A DNA stretch of 64,000 nucleotides from DATDFB01 sp035276475 (GCA_035276475.1 DATELQ010000087.1:26760-90759), one strand, 5' to 3'; shown: positions 1 to 10,811, numbered from the stretch's first letter. The notes: generated by a model from the sequence alone, not told the origin. A program made the numbers and translations.

Positions 1-252
1 CGGCGCGCTTCCGGCGCGGCCGACGTCGTAGATCGTCACCAGCCCGGGATGGTTCAGCGCTCCGGCGGCGCGCGCCTCCTGCTCGAAGCGCCGCACCTGG
101 TCGTCCCCGGCGGCGAACTCGGGGAGGACCTTCACCGCGACGTCGCGGCCGATGCGCTTGTCGCGAGCCCGCCAGACCTCACCCATGCCGCCGGCGCCGA
201 TGTGTGCAACGATCTCGTAGGGCCCGAGAATGGTTCCCTTGGTGATGGACAT
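1..252 (-). CDS. Ser/Thr protein kinase, N-terminal fragment (cut by window start)
   Basis: The 84 visible residues are the start of a Hanks-type (PknB-like) kinase. They hold the glycine-rich ATP loop (IGAGGMGEVWRARD), the VAIK-type lysine (DVAVKVLPEF) and the alpha-C glutamate region (RFEQEARAAGALNHPGLV). The start is the ATG at 252-250, giving MSITKGTILGPYEIVAHIG. The catalytic loop and any sensor domain lie outside the window. The fragment is closely similar to the start of the kinase encoded at 30182-32878, which carries a PD40 propeller, so this gene is probably a paralogue of the same architecture (inference). It lies 13 bp downstream of a 2OG-Fe(II) oxygenase on the same strand and may be co-transcribed with it. 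Confidence 0.9.
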   Translation of the reverse strand, partial: MSITKGTILGPYEIVAHIGAGGMGEVWRARDKRIGRDVAVKVLPEFAAGDDQVRRFEQEARAAGALNHPGLVTIYDVGRAGSAP

Positions 253-265
253 GGGAGCTTCCGCA

Positions 266-961
266 TTATCGCTCGGGGCGATGGAACACGCCGGAGATGC
301 TGATGCGCGGCCGGTTGCCCGCGCTGGCACTGACCGGCGTGATCATGTGGATCGCCTCCGGCGCGATGAAGACCAGGCGGTTCGGCTTCGCCAGGACGCA
401 TGTGGCGAGACCCGGCTCCGACACGATGCGATTCTCATCGTTGTCCCGGACCCACGGCAGCGCGTATTCGGGCGGAGCGATGCTGGTGGCGGGGTCGAGG
501 ATCAGGAGATGACCGCCCCAGTGAAAGTCCCAGCTGCCGTGCAGGTAGTAGGCGTACGACCCGGCGTAGCGCCTGCCGTCGCGGTGCAGTCCCAGGCTGG
601 TTCCGGCGGTGTAGACGTACGGCGTGACCGACATGGCGTCCCATGACGCTGGGTTCGGCCCGGTGAAGTGGCTCACGGCCGGCAACATCTCTTTGACCGC
701 ATCGACGAAGAGGTCGATGGCCGTTCCGGTCGGATGGCGCGGCCGCTCGTGCCGTGCGTACCGCTTCCCGGCGGGGCGGTAGTACGTCGTCGGCCCCGTC
801 AGCGGCATTCCGTCGCCGAGCCGCCAGACCTTCCGTACCGCTGTCTCGTGAACCGAGGAGAACGGCGCGCGGTTCACGTGATCCAACAAGGCGTCGATCG
901 TCGCCTGCGGCAGAAAGTCATCGTAGATGACGAGCTGCTCGTTGGAGAGTGTCGTTCGCAT
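266..961 (-). CDS. 2OG-Fe(II) oxygenase (prolyl 4-hydroxylase-like)
   Basis: This is a 231-residue protein with the signature of Fe(II)/2-oxoglutarate dioxygenases. The HxD motif is H126-R-D128 in LHRDGRRYAGSYAYYLHG, the distal iron ligand is probably H205 in AIHMITPV, and an NRPRISISG segment follows that could bind the 2OG carboxylate. The fold and spacing match small prolyl 4-hydroxylase/PiuC-like enzymes acting on protein or peptide side chains, but the substrate cannot be read from sequence. There is no signal peptide, so it is probably cytoplasmic. It sits between an unknown gene upstream and a Ser/Thr kinase 13 bp downstream on the same strand. Confidence 0.85.
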   Translation of the reverse strand: MRTTLSNEQLVIYDDFLPQATIDALLDHVNRAPFSSVHETAVRKVWRLGDGMPLTGPTTYYRPAGKRYARHERPRHPTGTAIDLFVDAVKEMLPAVSHFTGPNPASWDAMSVTPYVYTAGTSLGLHRDGRRYAGSYAYYLHGSWDFHWGGHLLILDPATSIAPPEYALPWVRDNDENRIVSEPGLATCVLAKPNRLVFIAPEAIHMITPVSASAGNRPRISISGVFHRPER

Positions 962-1011
962 CCAGCGAAGATATTGTGCACGATGCGCTCGCCGCGTGCG
1001 GCGTCATGAAG

Positions 1012-1518
1012 TTACGGAGCGAGAAAGCCCCAGATCCCGTCGTCGTCGCGATGCAATGAAGAACCGCCATGCCGCTCGCACAGCTCGCGCGCCAGGACGC
1101 CGTCGCGGATGGGATCGTATTCCCGCGGCCGTACCGCCGGGTCGCGGCGGTGAATATCCGGCCAGTACTCGATCGGATCCGGATCCTCGAGGTTGAACAG
1201 CCTTCCGTTGCAATAGTCGACGACGGCAAACGCCGCGGCGCCCGGGCGCTGCTCGAGAGGCCGGCCGACGACCATGCCGAGGGGGTAGGGAACGTTGTCG
1301 TCGTCGACGAGAACCTGGAGGCCGTTCGCGGCGCCGTGCGGCGCGGGCGACAAGCGGATCCAGGCGCACCACTTCCCGTCGTCGCCCTCCATGCGCACGA
1401 CCAAGGTCACGGTGAAGTCATCGTAGGTTTGGTTGCGAATCCACAGCCGGCACACTTCGATGAGGCCGGTAAAGTGACGATCGACATAGTCGCCCCACCA
1501 CCAGTCCGATGCGGCCAT
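1012..1518 (-). CDS. Hypothetical protein (168 aa)
   Basis: I do not recognise this protein. It is acidic and aromatic-rich, starting MAASDWWWGDYVDRHF, with several short strand-like segments (DFTVTLVVRMEGDDGKWCAWI, VVDYCNGRLFNLED). It has no signal peptide or membrane segment. I chose the ATG at 1518; an in-frame GTG at 1551 would add 11 residues. Neither has a clear ribosome binding site. It is the first gene of a possible three-gene minus-strand group with the oxygenase and kinase fragment, and it is divergent from the gene starting at 1581. Confidence 0.6.
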   Translation of the reverse strand: MAASDWWWGDYVDRHFTGLIEVCRLWIRNQTYDDFTVTLVVRMEGDDGKWCAWIRLSPAPHGAANGLQVLVDDDNVPYPLGMVVGRPLEQRPGAAAFAVVDYCNGRLFNLEDPDPIEYWPDIHRRDPAVRPREYDPIRDGVLARELCERHGGSSLHRDDDGIWGFLAP

Positions 1519-1580
1519 GGCGCAGGATACGCGGATGCCGGAAAGATTCACAAACCGGTCGCCGCCGCCGTCAAAACGTC

Positions 1581-3284
1581 ATGAGTTATCTCGATCTGCC
1601 GCGCCTCACGTTCTTCGGCCAATTCACGGCGAACCCGTCGACCATCAACAATTTTCCGCCGAACTACGGCGTCCCGCACGAGTACAACACCACGAGCAGC
1701 ACGCCCGGCGGCGTGTCGTGGAACCCGTACGGGAACCACTCGTTCTCGCTCTCGGCGAACGTCACGAACCTCACGCCGGGGCCGGCCGCGAGCGGCTCGG
1801 TCATGTCGGCGCCGGCGGGGCCGGGCGGCGCGGTGCTCGTCGACCTCGACACCGAGCAGCAGATGGTCTCGCAGATCATCGGCATGAAGCTGACGGTGAC
1901 GGTCGGCGACGGCTCGGTCGTGGGGACCTTCGTCCCGGTCAACTTCTTCGACATCTACTTCAACCGCCTGACCGGCTCGAACCAGATCGTCAACGGCGAC
2001 GGCGCGGCCGGCGCGGCCTACCAGAGCGTCCTCACCGACCTGCAGTGGAACGAGGGGAGCTCCGCGTTCCTGCACTCGCTGAAGACCGTCAGCCCGACCA
2101 TGCTGTCGATCCGCTTCATCGTCGACGGCTACAACATGTTCGCCGGCACGCCGACCTTCAACGTCGGCCGCGTGGCCGGCACGATCGGCCCGCAGTACCA
2201 CGACGAGCCGACGAGCTTCACGAACGCCCGCTTCCTCCGGCCGACGTCCGACGCGGCGCAGAACGGCTGGAACTACATCCCCGCCAAGACCGATCTCAAA
2301 CGCCGCAAGCTGATCGTCGACCTCGGCAATGCCACGGCGTGGACCTGGAACGACAGCGATCCCGCGCCGAAGTCGAACCAGCCGAGCGTGCAGGTCGGCA
2401 CGATCTCGTTCAACGGCAATACGCCCAGCGGCATCATCGCCACCTTCGCGCAGACCGTCGACACCTCCGACGCCGCCTATCAGTCGAACGCCTTCGTGCA
2501 GGAGCTCGATATCCCGGCGTCGATCTTCCCGACCATCGGCTCCACGCCGCTCGGCATCATCTCCGACGGCGTCATCGTCGCCACGGAGAACCCGACCGGC
2601 GCCTACATCAACGCCGACCAGTACGTCTTCCGCCTCGACCCCAGCGAGGTCGCGAAGGTCACGATCTGGGCGAACACGTTCGAGACGCCGGCCGCCAACG
2701 TGAAGGTGACGCTCGCGCTCAACGCGAACGGCCTGCAGCCCGCCGGCAAAGCGCCGGTGGGCACGCCGAAGAGCGGCGTGGCCTTCTCGCCGAAGAGCGC
2801 CAAGACCGGGCCCGACGGCCGGGCCACGTTCACGATCACCGGCGGCAATCCGAAGAACCCGCGCAAGGTCTACAACATCGACGGGCAGGTCTACGGCATC
2901 GGCTGGAGCTGGAGCGCAGACACCATCCCCGATCCGAACGCCTTCCTGAGCGTGAAGGTCTTCGATACCGTGCCGCTCCCCAAGGCGCCGACGTGGTGGG
3001 GCAACGTCTTCCCGATCCTGATCCAGTATGCCTATCTCTATCCGGCCATGCAGCAGATCTTCGAGCTCGACGACTACACGCAGGTCGTCGCCAACGCCAC
3101 GCAGATCATCGCGCGGCTGAATCTGCCGGAGACCAATCCGGGGATGATGCCGATCACGCGCGAGCTGTCGGCGGCGAAGAAGGCGATCCTGCTGAAGTGG
3201 GCGGCCGACCCAACGCATCCGGAAGGGAAGCAGCCGAAGCCGCCGCCCTGGCTGCCGCCGCTGCCGCCGCAGCCGAGCACGTAG
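1581..3284 (+). CDS. Large protein of unknown function with Ig-like segment
   Basis: This is a 567-residue protein. The start is the ATG of MSYLDLPRLTFFGQF; upstream in-frame codons do not look protein-like. The opening, with LPRLTFFGQFTANPSTINN, resembles a conserved start seen in some myxobacterial, actinobacterial and fungal proteins of unknown function (recollection, not searched). Residues about 345-450 (VAKVTIWANTFETPAANVKV, then KTGPDGRATFTITGG) look like a bacterial Ig-like or invasin-type beta-sandwich. The C terminus has a helical segment (MMPITRELSAAKKAILLKW) and ends in a proline-rich tail. There is no signal peptide. Very high GC at third positions also leaves long open frames on the opposite strand; those are shadows. 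Confidence 0.8.
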   Translation: MSYLDLPRLTFFGQFTANPSTINNFPPNYGVPHEYNTTSSTPGGVSWNPYGNHSFSLSANVTNLTPGPAASGSVMSAPAGPGGAVLVDLDTEQQMVSQIIGMKLTVTVGDGSVVGTFVPVNFFDIYFNRLTGSNQIVNGDGAAGAAYQSVLTDLQWNEGSSAFLHSLKTVSPTMLSIRFIVDGYNMFAGTPTFNVGRVAGTIGPQYHDEPTSFTNARFLRPTSDAAQNGWNYIPAKTDLKRRKLIVDLGNATAWTWNDSDPAPKSNQPSVQVGTISFNGNTPSGIIATFAQTVDTSDAAYQSNAFVQELDIPASIFPTIGSTPLGIISDGVIVATENPTGAYINADQYVFRLDPSEVAKVTIWANTFETPAANVKVTLALNANGLQPAGKAPVGTPKSGVAFSPKSAKTGPDGRATFTITGGNPKNPRKVYNIDGQVYGIGWSWSADTIPDPNAFLSVKVFDTVPLPKAPTWWGNVFPILIQYAYLYPAMQQIFELDDYTQVVANATQIIARLNLPETNPGMMPITRELSAAKKAILLKWAADPTHPEGKQPKPPPWLPPLPPQPST

Positions 3285-3294
3285 CTAGGCAGAT

Positions 3295-3320
3295 CCCTCT
3301 CCCCGCGCGCGGGGAGAGGG
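3295..3320. terminator. Perfect inverted repeat between convergent genes
   Basis: A perfect palindrome with 13-bp arms and no loop (arm CCCTCTCCCCGCG) sits 11 bp past the stop of the gene ending at 3284, and the gene ending at 3358 converges on it. There is no U-tract, so it is not a classical intrinsic terminator, but it could form a strong hairpin on either transcript. Similar GC-rich palindromes occur at 8901-8932 and 26921-26952 in the same kind of position. Confidence 0.45.
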
Positions 3321-3357
3321 TGGCGCGAAGCGCCGGGTGAGGGGCGCCCGCTTCCCA

Positions 3358-3906
3358 TCACCACCGGTAGTGCCCGATGATCGTCCACGCGCGCAGCACG
3401 TCCTCGTTCTTCGCGCCGTAGCCGATGTTGTGCACGACGAGGTAGTCGCGCGCGCCGCGGACGCTCGACACGACGCCGACGTGGTACAGCCCGTTCGGCA
3501 GCCGCCAGGCCACGACGTCGCCCGGCTCGTACGCGTCGCCGAGCGGGCGCGCCTTGCCGTGGCGCGTGAAGAACGTCATCAGGTTCGGGACGCGGCGGTG
3601 GTCGATGTTCGCGTCCGTACCGCGCTGTGCCCACATCTTCGGATAGGCGCGAAAGTGCGCGGCCATGTCCTCGTGTACGGCCACCTGCAGGTCGACGTCC
3701 GCGGCGCGGAACGCGCGCACCACCACGTCGGAGCAGACGCCGCGCTCGCGCGGCACGTCGCCGCCGGGGTAGTGCAGGCGGACGTAGGCCGGGTCGTAAA
3801 TCGTCGTCACGCCGACCTGAGCCAGCGCCGCGTTTGCGATCGTGGCGTGCGGCGTCCGTGCCGCCGCGGCCTGCAACGCGAGCAGCACGAGCAGTGCATA
3901 TCGCAT
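3358..3906 (-). CDS. DUF1287 (YijF-like) exported protein
   Basis: This 182-residue protein has a short signal peptide (MRYALLVLLALQAAAA) and matches the DUF1287 family, an NlpC/P60-like fold found in the periplasm. Hallmarks are TTIYDPAYVRLHYPGGDVP, the Cys-containing RGVCSDVVVRAFRAADVDLQ, GDVVAWRLPNGLYHVGVV with the likely catalytic His, and VHNIGYGAKNEDVL near a W..IGHYRW end. The family is thought to act on cell-wall-like substrates, but its activity is poorly established. It is divergent from aconitase, with only 20 bp between the two start codons, so their promoters must overlap coding sequence. Confidence 0.85.
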   Translation of the reverse strand: MRYALLVLLALQAAAARTPHATIANAALAQVGVTTIYDPAYVRLHYPGGDVPRERGVCSDVVVRAFRAADVDLQVAVHEDMAAHFRAYPKMWAQRGTDANIDHRRVPNLMTFFTRHGKARPLGDAYEPGDVVAWRLPNGLYHVGVVSSVRGARDYLVVHNIGYGAKNEDVLRAWTIIGHYRW

Positions 3907-3926
3907 CTTGATAGAGTACCCCCGCC

Positions 3927-6794
<2,868 letters not shown>

Positions 6795-6816
6795 GATCCG
6801 GCCGTACAAGTCAACG

Positions 6817-7083
6817 ATGAGACAACTAGAGATCAGCTACTGGGATGGCCGTGCTCGTATCGCATACTTGTACTTTGACGCTCGCAACGGACAGAAAAGT
6901 GTTCGCACGGAGGCGTCAGCGGATGGGCTCTTCGTCGTCGATTACAACGCCGACAACTTACCGTACGGCGTGGAGATCCTCGCGCCGTGGCTCGTTTCTC
7001 ACGAGCGCTTGAATGAGCTCCTCTCGCAACTCGGGCAGCCGCCGCTCTCCGAAGAGGAATATCGTCCGCTCCAAGCCGCCTGA
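6817..7083 (+). CDS. DUF2283-like small protein (88 aa)
   Basis: This small cytoplasmic protein has the DUF2283 pattern: an N-terminal beta hairpin with YWDGRARIAYLYFD, a middle ADGLFVVDYNADNLPYGVEIL and a C-terminal helix. The start is the ATG at 6817 (MRQLEISYWDG), 22 bp after acnA. There is no strong ribosome binding site, so read-through translation from acnA is possible. Members are often found near toxin-antitoxin and stress genes, but their function is unknown. The C-terminal extension WLVSHERLNELLSQLGQPPL is longer than in typical members. Confidence 0.7.
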   Translation: MRQLEISYWDGRARIAYLYFDARNGQKSVRTEASADGLFVVDYNADNLPYGVEILAPWLVSHERLNELLSQLGQPPLSEEEYRPLQAA

Positions 7084-7129
7084 CGCGCGGCGGTACACTC
7101 TCCTCAAGAGAGAGAGGAGAGCACCGCCC

Positions 7130-7393
7130 ATGATGCAATTGCCCGCCATCCAGCAGCTCATCATCCAGTACGCCTCGGAGGCGCCCGGGTTTTCCACTCC
7201 CACGTCCATCGAAGACGCCATCGACCCCGGTCCGTCCTCGATGAATACCGCGCAGTTCAACGGGTTTTTCAGCTCGCTCTACGGCTTTCTGGCCACGAAC
7301 AGCATTCAGACCCACATCCGGCTCGAAGAGCTCGGAACGATGACGACGTGGGCCGAGCTGGCCGGCATTCTGTACGCGAGGCAGACGTCGTGA
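7130..7393 (+). CDS. Hypothetical small protein (87 aa), coupled to next gene
   Basis: The start is the ATG at 7130, preceded by an AGAGAGGAGAG ribosome-binding stretch at 7111-7121. The protein (MMQLPAIQQLIIQYASEAPG) is mostly helical with a Pro/Ser-rich middle (DAIDPGPSSMNTAQFNGFF) and has no export signal. I do not recognise the family. Its stop overlaps the GTG start of the following exported protein (GTGA at 7390-7393), so the two are probably translated together and may function together. Confidence 0.65.
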   Translation: MMQLPAIQQLIIQYASEAPGFSTPTSIEDAIDPGPSSMNTAQFNGFFSSLYGFLATNSIQTHIRLEELGTMTTWAELAGILYARQTS

Positions 7394-8895
7394 GGGGGCG
7401 CGACGCCGCTCTCGCATTCGTTCTCTGCGTCAGCTCGGCCGGGGGAGCGGCCGCGCAGACGGCCATCACGGCCGCCTCGGTCTCCTTCGCCCCGAAGCCG
7501 GACGTCGACATCCAGGTCATCACCAGCGAGTCGCCCACGAGCGTCTGCTCGACCGGCCCGCTCAGCGCGGGCGCACCGATCTACGCCGTCATCCTCCGCC
7601 TCGCGCCGCAGATCACCGGCTACGCGCCGACGTTTTTTCCGAACCTCTTGCAAGCCTCGCCGGACGCGAGCAAGAAATCGTCGGACTTCGCCATCGTCTG
7701 GATGACGGCGTCCGGTGCGCCGGCGTTCGCGCCGATCACGACGTCGCGGAAGTCGTACAAAGCGGCCTTTCAGCCGCTCGTCGGCGAGATCGTGATCGAC
7801 AACCTCACCTGGGCCGACGCGTCCGACATCGTGGCTACGTTGTCCGGCAATCCCGCGCTCGTGAACAACTGGATGGCCACGCTGGGGCCGCTCGTGACCG
7901 TGAACGTCGCGCCCATTCGTACGCCCGTGCCGATGTCTGCGACGACGTTCCAGTCGTCGATTCTCCTGAACACGCCGGGGCAGGGACTGCTCTCGAAGTG
8001 GCAGGAGACGATCAATCCGTTCATCCAGGGCGACCGGACGGTCGCCGGCGCCACGGCCGCGGCGGCGGTGACGATGCCGCTCAGCGCGATCACGGTGACC
8101 CAGTTCCAGACCGCGGATATCGCATCGCTCGACGAGAAAGTCGACAACCTCTTGATCGCCGGCGGGGCCAACGGCGGCATCGTCATCGTCGACGAGCCGT
8201 GTTACTCGCTGCGCGTCCTCCCCGCCACGACCAGCGGCAACACCGCCGGCGAGGTGCAATTCGACGGTCACCTCCTCGCGCCGTTCCAGAAGGGGCGCTC
8301 GTTCGCGAAGGCCCAGGCGCGTGCGACGCAACAGCTCAACGGCGGCAACGCCTCGACGTTGAATGCGGAAGGGGAGTTCTCGCTCCTCTTCGACCCCTCG
8401 GCGAACAAGCCGAAGCCGACGCGGCTGCACCCGCGATTCGCCCTCGGCGTCGCCGCCGCGTACAACAAGTCGGACCAGGACGGCGGGCAGGATGACGACG
8501 CCTTCGGGCTGAAGGCGGCCTTCTCGACGAGCAACTTCCGAGGACTGCTGGACGGCGAGGAGACGCGGCCGACGCTGACGCTCGAAGGACGCTATGCGTC
8601 GAGCAAAGTGGTGGGCCAGGAGCGCCAGACGTCGTTCGACGCGGCCACGAGGTTCGTGGCCAAGTTCCGCTACACGCCGGCCATCTACAGCCGTGTCGAG
8701 AGCGCGGCGGCGTGGTCGCGCGACAAGAAGTTCGACGGCCGCTCGAGCTTCGTCTATGTCAGCGCCGACATCCTGCGCGTCATCATCAAAGGCCCGATGG
8801 AGTTCAGCGCCACGTACAACTGCGGCCGCAAGCCGCCGACGTTCGTCCACGAGTGCGGGTTCCTGAGCGGCTTCTCCATCGTCAGCAACCAGTGA
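7390..8895 (+). CDS. Exported protein, possibly outer-membrane (501 aa)
   Basis: Start by the GTG at 7390 gives MRGRDAALAFVLCVSSAGGA, a plausible signal peptide ending at AAAQ. It also makes a 4-bp overlap with the upstream small gene. The first about 300 residues are a mix of helix and strand with no recognised domain. The last about 150 residues show alternating strands with aromatic/charged turns (PRFALGVAAAYNKSDQDGG, TLTLEGRYASSKV, ATRFVAKFRYTPA), like a small beta-barrel. There is no C-terminal aromatic residue (it ends SIVSNQ), so barrel assignment is weak. Four cysteines could form disulfides. Function unknown. Confidence 0.7.
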   Translation: MRGRDAALAFVLCVSSAGGAAAQTAITAASVSFAPKPDVDIQVITSESPTSVCSTGPLSAGAPIYAVILRLAPQITGYAPTFFPNLLQASPDASKKSSDFAIVWMTASGAPAFAPITTSRKSYKAAFQPLVGEIVIDNLTWADASDIVATLSGNPALVNNWMATLGPLVTVNVAPIRTPVPMSATTFQSSILLNTPGQGLLSKWQETINPFIQGDRTVAGATAAAAVTMPLSAITVTQFQTADIASLDEKVDNLLIAGGANGGIVIVDEPCYSLRVLPATTSGNTAGEVQFDGHLLAPFQKGRSFAKAQARATQQLNGGNASTLNAEGEFSLLFDPSANKPKPTRLHPRFALGVAAAYNKSDQDGGQDDDAFGLKAAFSTSNFRGLLDGEETRPTLTLEGRYASSKVVGQERQTSFDAATRFVAKFRYTPAIYSRVESAAAWSRDKKFDGRSSFVYVSADILRVIIKGPMEFSATYNCGRKPPTFVHECGFLSGFSIVSNQ

Positions 8896-8900
8896 AAAAT

Positions 8901-8932
8901 CCCCCTCCCTCCGCTGCAGCGGAGGGAGGGGG
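8901..8932. terminator. Perfect 16-bp-arm inverted repeat between convergent genes
   Basis: This perfect palindrome is centred on CTGCAG, with polypyrimidine/polypurine arms of 16 bp. It lies 5 bp after the stop of the exported protein and 9 bp before the convergent stop at 8942. It is likely a bidirectional transcription end structure, or a dispersed palindromic element, given the similar sequence at 3295-3320. No T-run follows on either side. Confidence 0.5.
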
Positions 8933-8941
8933 GGCGGGGTG

Positions 8942-9454
8942 TTACGGTGCGGGCGTCGTGGCCGGCTTCTTCCGGCGGCGGCGGCTGCCTCCGAGCGCCT
9001 GCTTCATCTCCGCCACATGCGGCCGGACCGGTTCTCCGGCGTCGACGGTGACGTAGGCTTTGGCGACGCGGTACAGCCCGCGAGCGGCCTTGGCCGCCTT
9101 CAGCTTGCGCCGCATGATGGCCAGATCGATCCGGCGGGCGAGCGCGCGAGCCTCCTCGCGCACGCTGCCGTAGGCGATCTCGAAGGCGATGGCATCGCGC
9201 AGCTCCACTGCGTTGGCGACACCGCCGCTGCCCACGACCGGTTGGGCCTCCATGAGGACAGCGGCGTTCTCCAGTGCAGCTGCCGAGGTGACCCGGGCGA
9301 GGCGGATCTCGGAAGGCGTGAGCGCCTTCGGATCGGCTTCGTCGGGAAACTCCGACGCCATCGTGCGCAGGCGCATCATCCGATCCTGCGCGTCCGGGGT
9401 GTATTTGTTGGCCGGCTCCTCTGCCGGTCCGGGGTTCAGGGGTATGGTACTCAT
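8942..9454 (-). CDS. Hypothetical protein (170 aa) with basic tail
   Basis: The protein starts MSTIPLNPGPAEEPANKYTP after a good ribosome binding site (AAGGAGA on the minus strand, about 7 bp upstream). It is almost entirely helical: RMMRLRTMASEFPDEADPK, an Ala-rich middle (TSAAALENAAVLMEAQ) and EEARALARRIDLAIMRRKLK. It ends in a basic tail (GGSRRRRKKPATTPAP) that could contact nucleic acid. No family recognised, no export signal. It reads away from the repeat region at 9622-9885. Confidence 0.65.
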   Translation of the reverse strand: MSTIPLNPGPAEEPANKYTPDAQDRMMRLRTMASEFPDEADPKALTPSEIRLARVTSAAALENAAVLMEAQPVVGSGGVANAVELRDAIAFEIAYGSVREEARALARRIDLAIMRRKLKAAKAARGLYRVAKAYVTVDAGEPVRPHVAEMKQALGGSRRRRKKPATTPAP

Positions 9455-9944
9455 GATCGTTTCTCCTTTTCTCTCAAGTTGGTTCCGGATCCGAACCTGC
9501 TTGAAGATACGTTCGAGCCCCCCACAAGTAACGGCAACGAGGAGCTGAGCCTGAAAAAGGCATCGTGAGGCCTTGCAGATTCACATCGCGCGCTGAGAAT
9601 CGAAGAACGAGCGCTTCCATCGTCAGCGTGCACGCTGAATTTGTCAGGAAGAACGCTGACAACCGAAGCAAGCTTGGTTCGAACGTCAGTAAGTTTGGTG
9701 AGATCGTCAGCTAACTCGCTTCGGTTGTCAGCAAGTTAAGTGAGGATGCCAGCAAGTTAAGTGAGATTGTCAGCAAGTTAAGTGAGGTTGCCAGCAAGTT
9801 AAGTGAGATTGCCAGCGAGTTAACTGAGATTGTCGGCAAGTCAGCTGAGATCGTCAGCAAAATTGCTTCGATTGCCAGCGCGTCGTGTCGCGCGGGCGGA
9901 AACGTTATTCGTCGCATATGATGCGCACCGCTCAGGAGCCTCGT
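9455..9944. other. Gene-free region holding the 21-bp repeat array
   Basis: This 490-bp stretch separates the divergent gene at 9454 from the signalling operon that starts at 9945. Apart from the repeat array at 9622-9885 (listed separately) I see no RNA gene. One plus-strand frame is open from 9502 to 9921 except for a single TAA at 9712. A GTG at 9565 behind an AAAAAGG stretch could start a 49-codon frame ending at that TAA. Any promoter for the operon must lie here or within the repeats. Confidence 0.6.
9622..9885 (+). repeat. Tandem 21-bp repeat (about 12 imperfect copies, heptad-encoding)
   Basis: Copies begin every 21 bp at 9622, 9643, 9664, 9685, 9706, 9727, 9748, 9769, 9790, 9811, 9832 and 9853, with a partial one at 9874. 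The four copies from 9727 to 9810 share an 18-base core that differs only at its second base (GTCAGC/GCCAGC alternation), so there is a 42-bp higher-order pattern. Read on the plus strand, each unit is a heptad V-S-K-L-S-E-I with hydrophobic residues at 1, 4 and 7. The frame is broken by one TAA at 9712. TTA and AGT codons are rare in the neighbouring genes. The reverse strand is also open and reads LLTISLN repeats. Confidence 0.85.
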
Positions 9945-10808
9945 ATGCCGCGCGAAGAAAAATCGAATCTCGCAGAAGTCGTTCGCAAGAACGAGAAATC
10001 CATTCTCGATGAGTGGATGAAGCATCAGACCGCAGCCGTCGGGCGGCGGTCGGACCTCATCAACGATTCGGATCTGCGCGAGGAGTCGCGCAGCTTCCTC
10101 AGCACCTTCATCGACGCGCTGCAAAGCGGCACGATGGGCAAGGGCCGAGAGTGGGACGAGGTGCGCAACGTGCTCACGCAGCTCTCGCGCACGCGCTCAG
10201 CGAAAGGGTTCTCGCCGACAGAGACCGCGACGTTCGTCTTCTCGCTGAAGCAGCCGATCTTCACGAAGCTGCGCGACGAGAACGCCTCGGACCCGAAATC
10301 GCTGGCCGAGGACTCGTGGAAGCTCAACGAGGTGATCGACGCCCTCGGCCTTCACACCACCGAGGCGTTCCTCAAGTCGCGCGAAGACGTCATCCGCCGC
10401 CAGCAGCAGGACATGCTCGAGCTGTCCACGCCCGTCGTCAGCCTCTGGCAGGGCATCGTCGCGCTGCCGATCATCGGCACGCTCGACAGCAACCGCACGC
10501 AGATGGTGATGGAGACGCTGCTGCAGCGCATCGTCGAGACCGAGGCGGCCATCGCCATCATCGACATCACGGGCGTGCCGACCGTCGACACCCTCGTCGC
10601 GCAACATCTATTGAAGGCGGTGGCCGCGGCGCGCCTCATGGGTGCCGACTGCATCATCAGCGGCATCCGCCCTCAGATCGCGCAGACCATCGTCCACCTC
10701 GGCGTCACGCTCGGCGAGGTGATCACGAAGGCGACGCTGGCCGACGCGTTCGCGCTCGCGCTGACGAAGACCGGCAGAAAAGTCGTGCGCATCAACGCGG
10801 GGTCCTGA
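9945..10808 (+). CDS. rsbR: RsbR-type stressosome protein (RsbRD_N + STAS)
   Basis: This is a 287-residue protein. The N-terminal about 150 residues match the RsbR N-terminal (globin-like, haem-free) helical sensor domain (VVRKNEKSILDEWMKHQ, SREDVIRRQQQDMLELSTPV). A C-terminal STAS domain follows (WQGIVALPIIGTLDSNRTQM, DITGVPTVDTLVAQHLLKAV, GADCIISGIRPQIAQTI). The two threonines in DITGVPTVDT lie where Bacillus RsbR is phosphorylated by RsbT. I chose ATG 9945 because AGGAG at 9934-9938 is 6 bp upstream; in-frame ATGs at 9918 and 9921 lack this. It should form the stressosome core with RsbS and hold RsbT until stress releases it. It is the first gene of an overlapping operon. Confidence 0.92.
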   Translation: MPREEKSNLAEVVRKNEKSILDEWMKHQTAAVGRRSDLINDSDLREESRSFLSTFIDALQSGTMGKGREWDEVRNVLTQLSRTRSAKGFSPTETATFVFSLKQPIFTKLRDENASDPKSLAEDSWKLNEVIDALGLHTTEAFLKSREDVIRRQQQDMLELSTPVVSLWQGIVALPIIGTLDSNRTQMVMETLLQRIVETEAAIAIIDITGVPTVDTLVAQHLLKAVAAARLMGADCIISGIRPQIAQTIVHLGVTLGEVITKATLADAFALALTKTGRKVVRINAGS

Positions 10809-10811
10809 TCG

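Noticed and set aside
1548..3218. 556-codon open frame on the minus strand opposite the gene at 1581-3284
   Set aside because: Arg/Asp/Val-rich with no motif. The plus strand protein is coherent; this is a shadow caused by high GC.
9622..9885. CRISPR array
   Set aside because: Units are 21 bp with no unique spacers and no cas genes are near.
9711..10124. Minus-strand 137-codon frame with LLTISLN repeats as a gene
   Set aside because: It runs antisense into rsbR and has no ribosome binding site; its repeats follow from the 21-bp DNA array.
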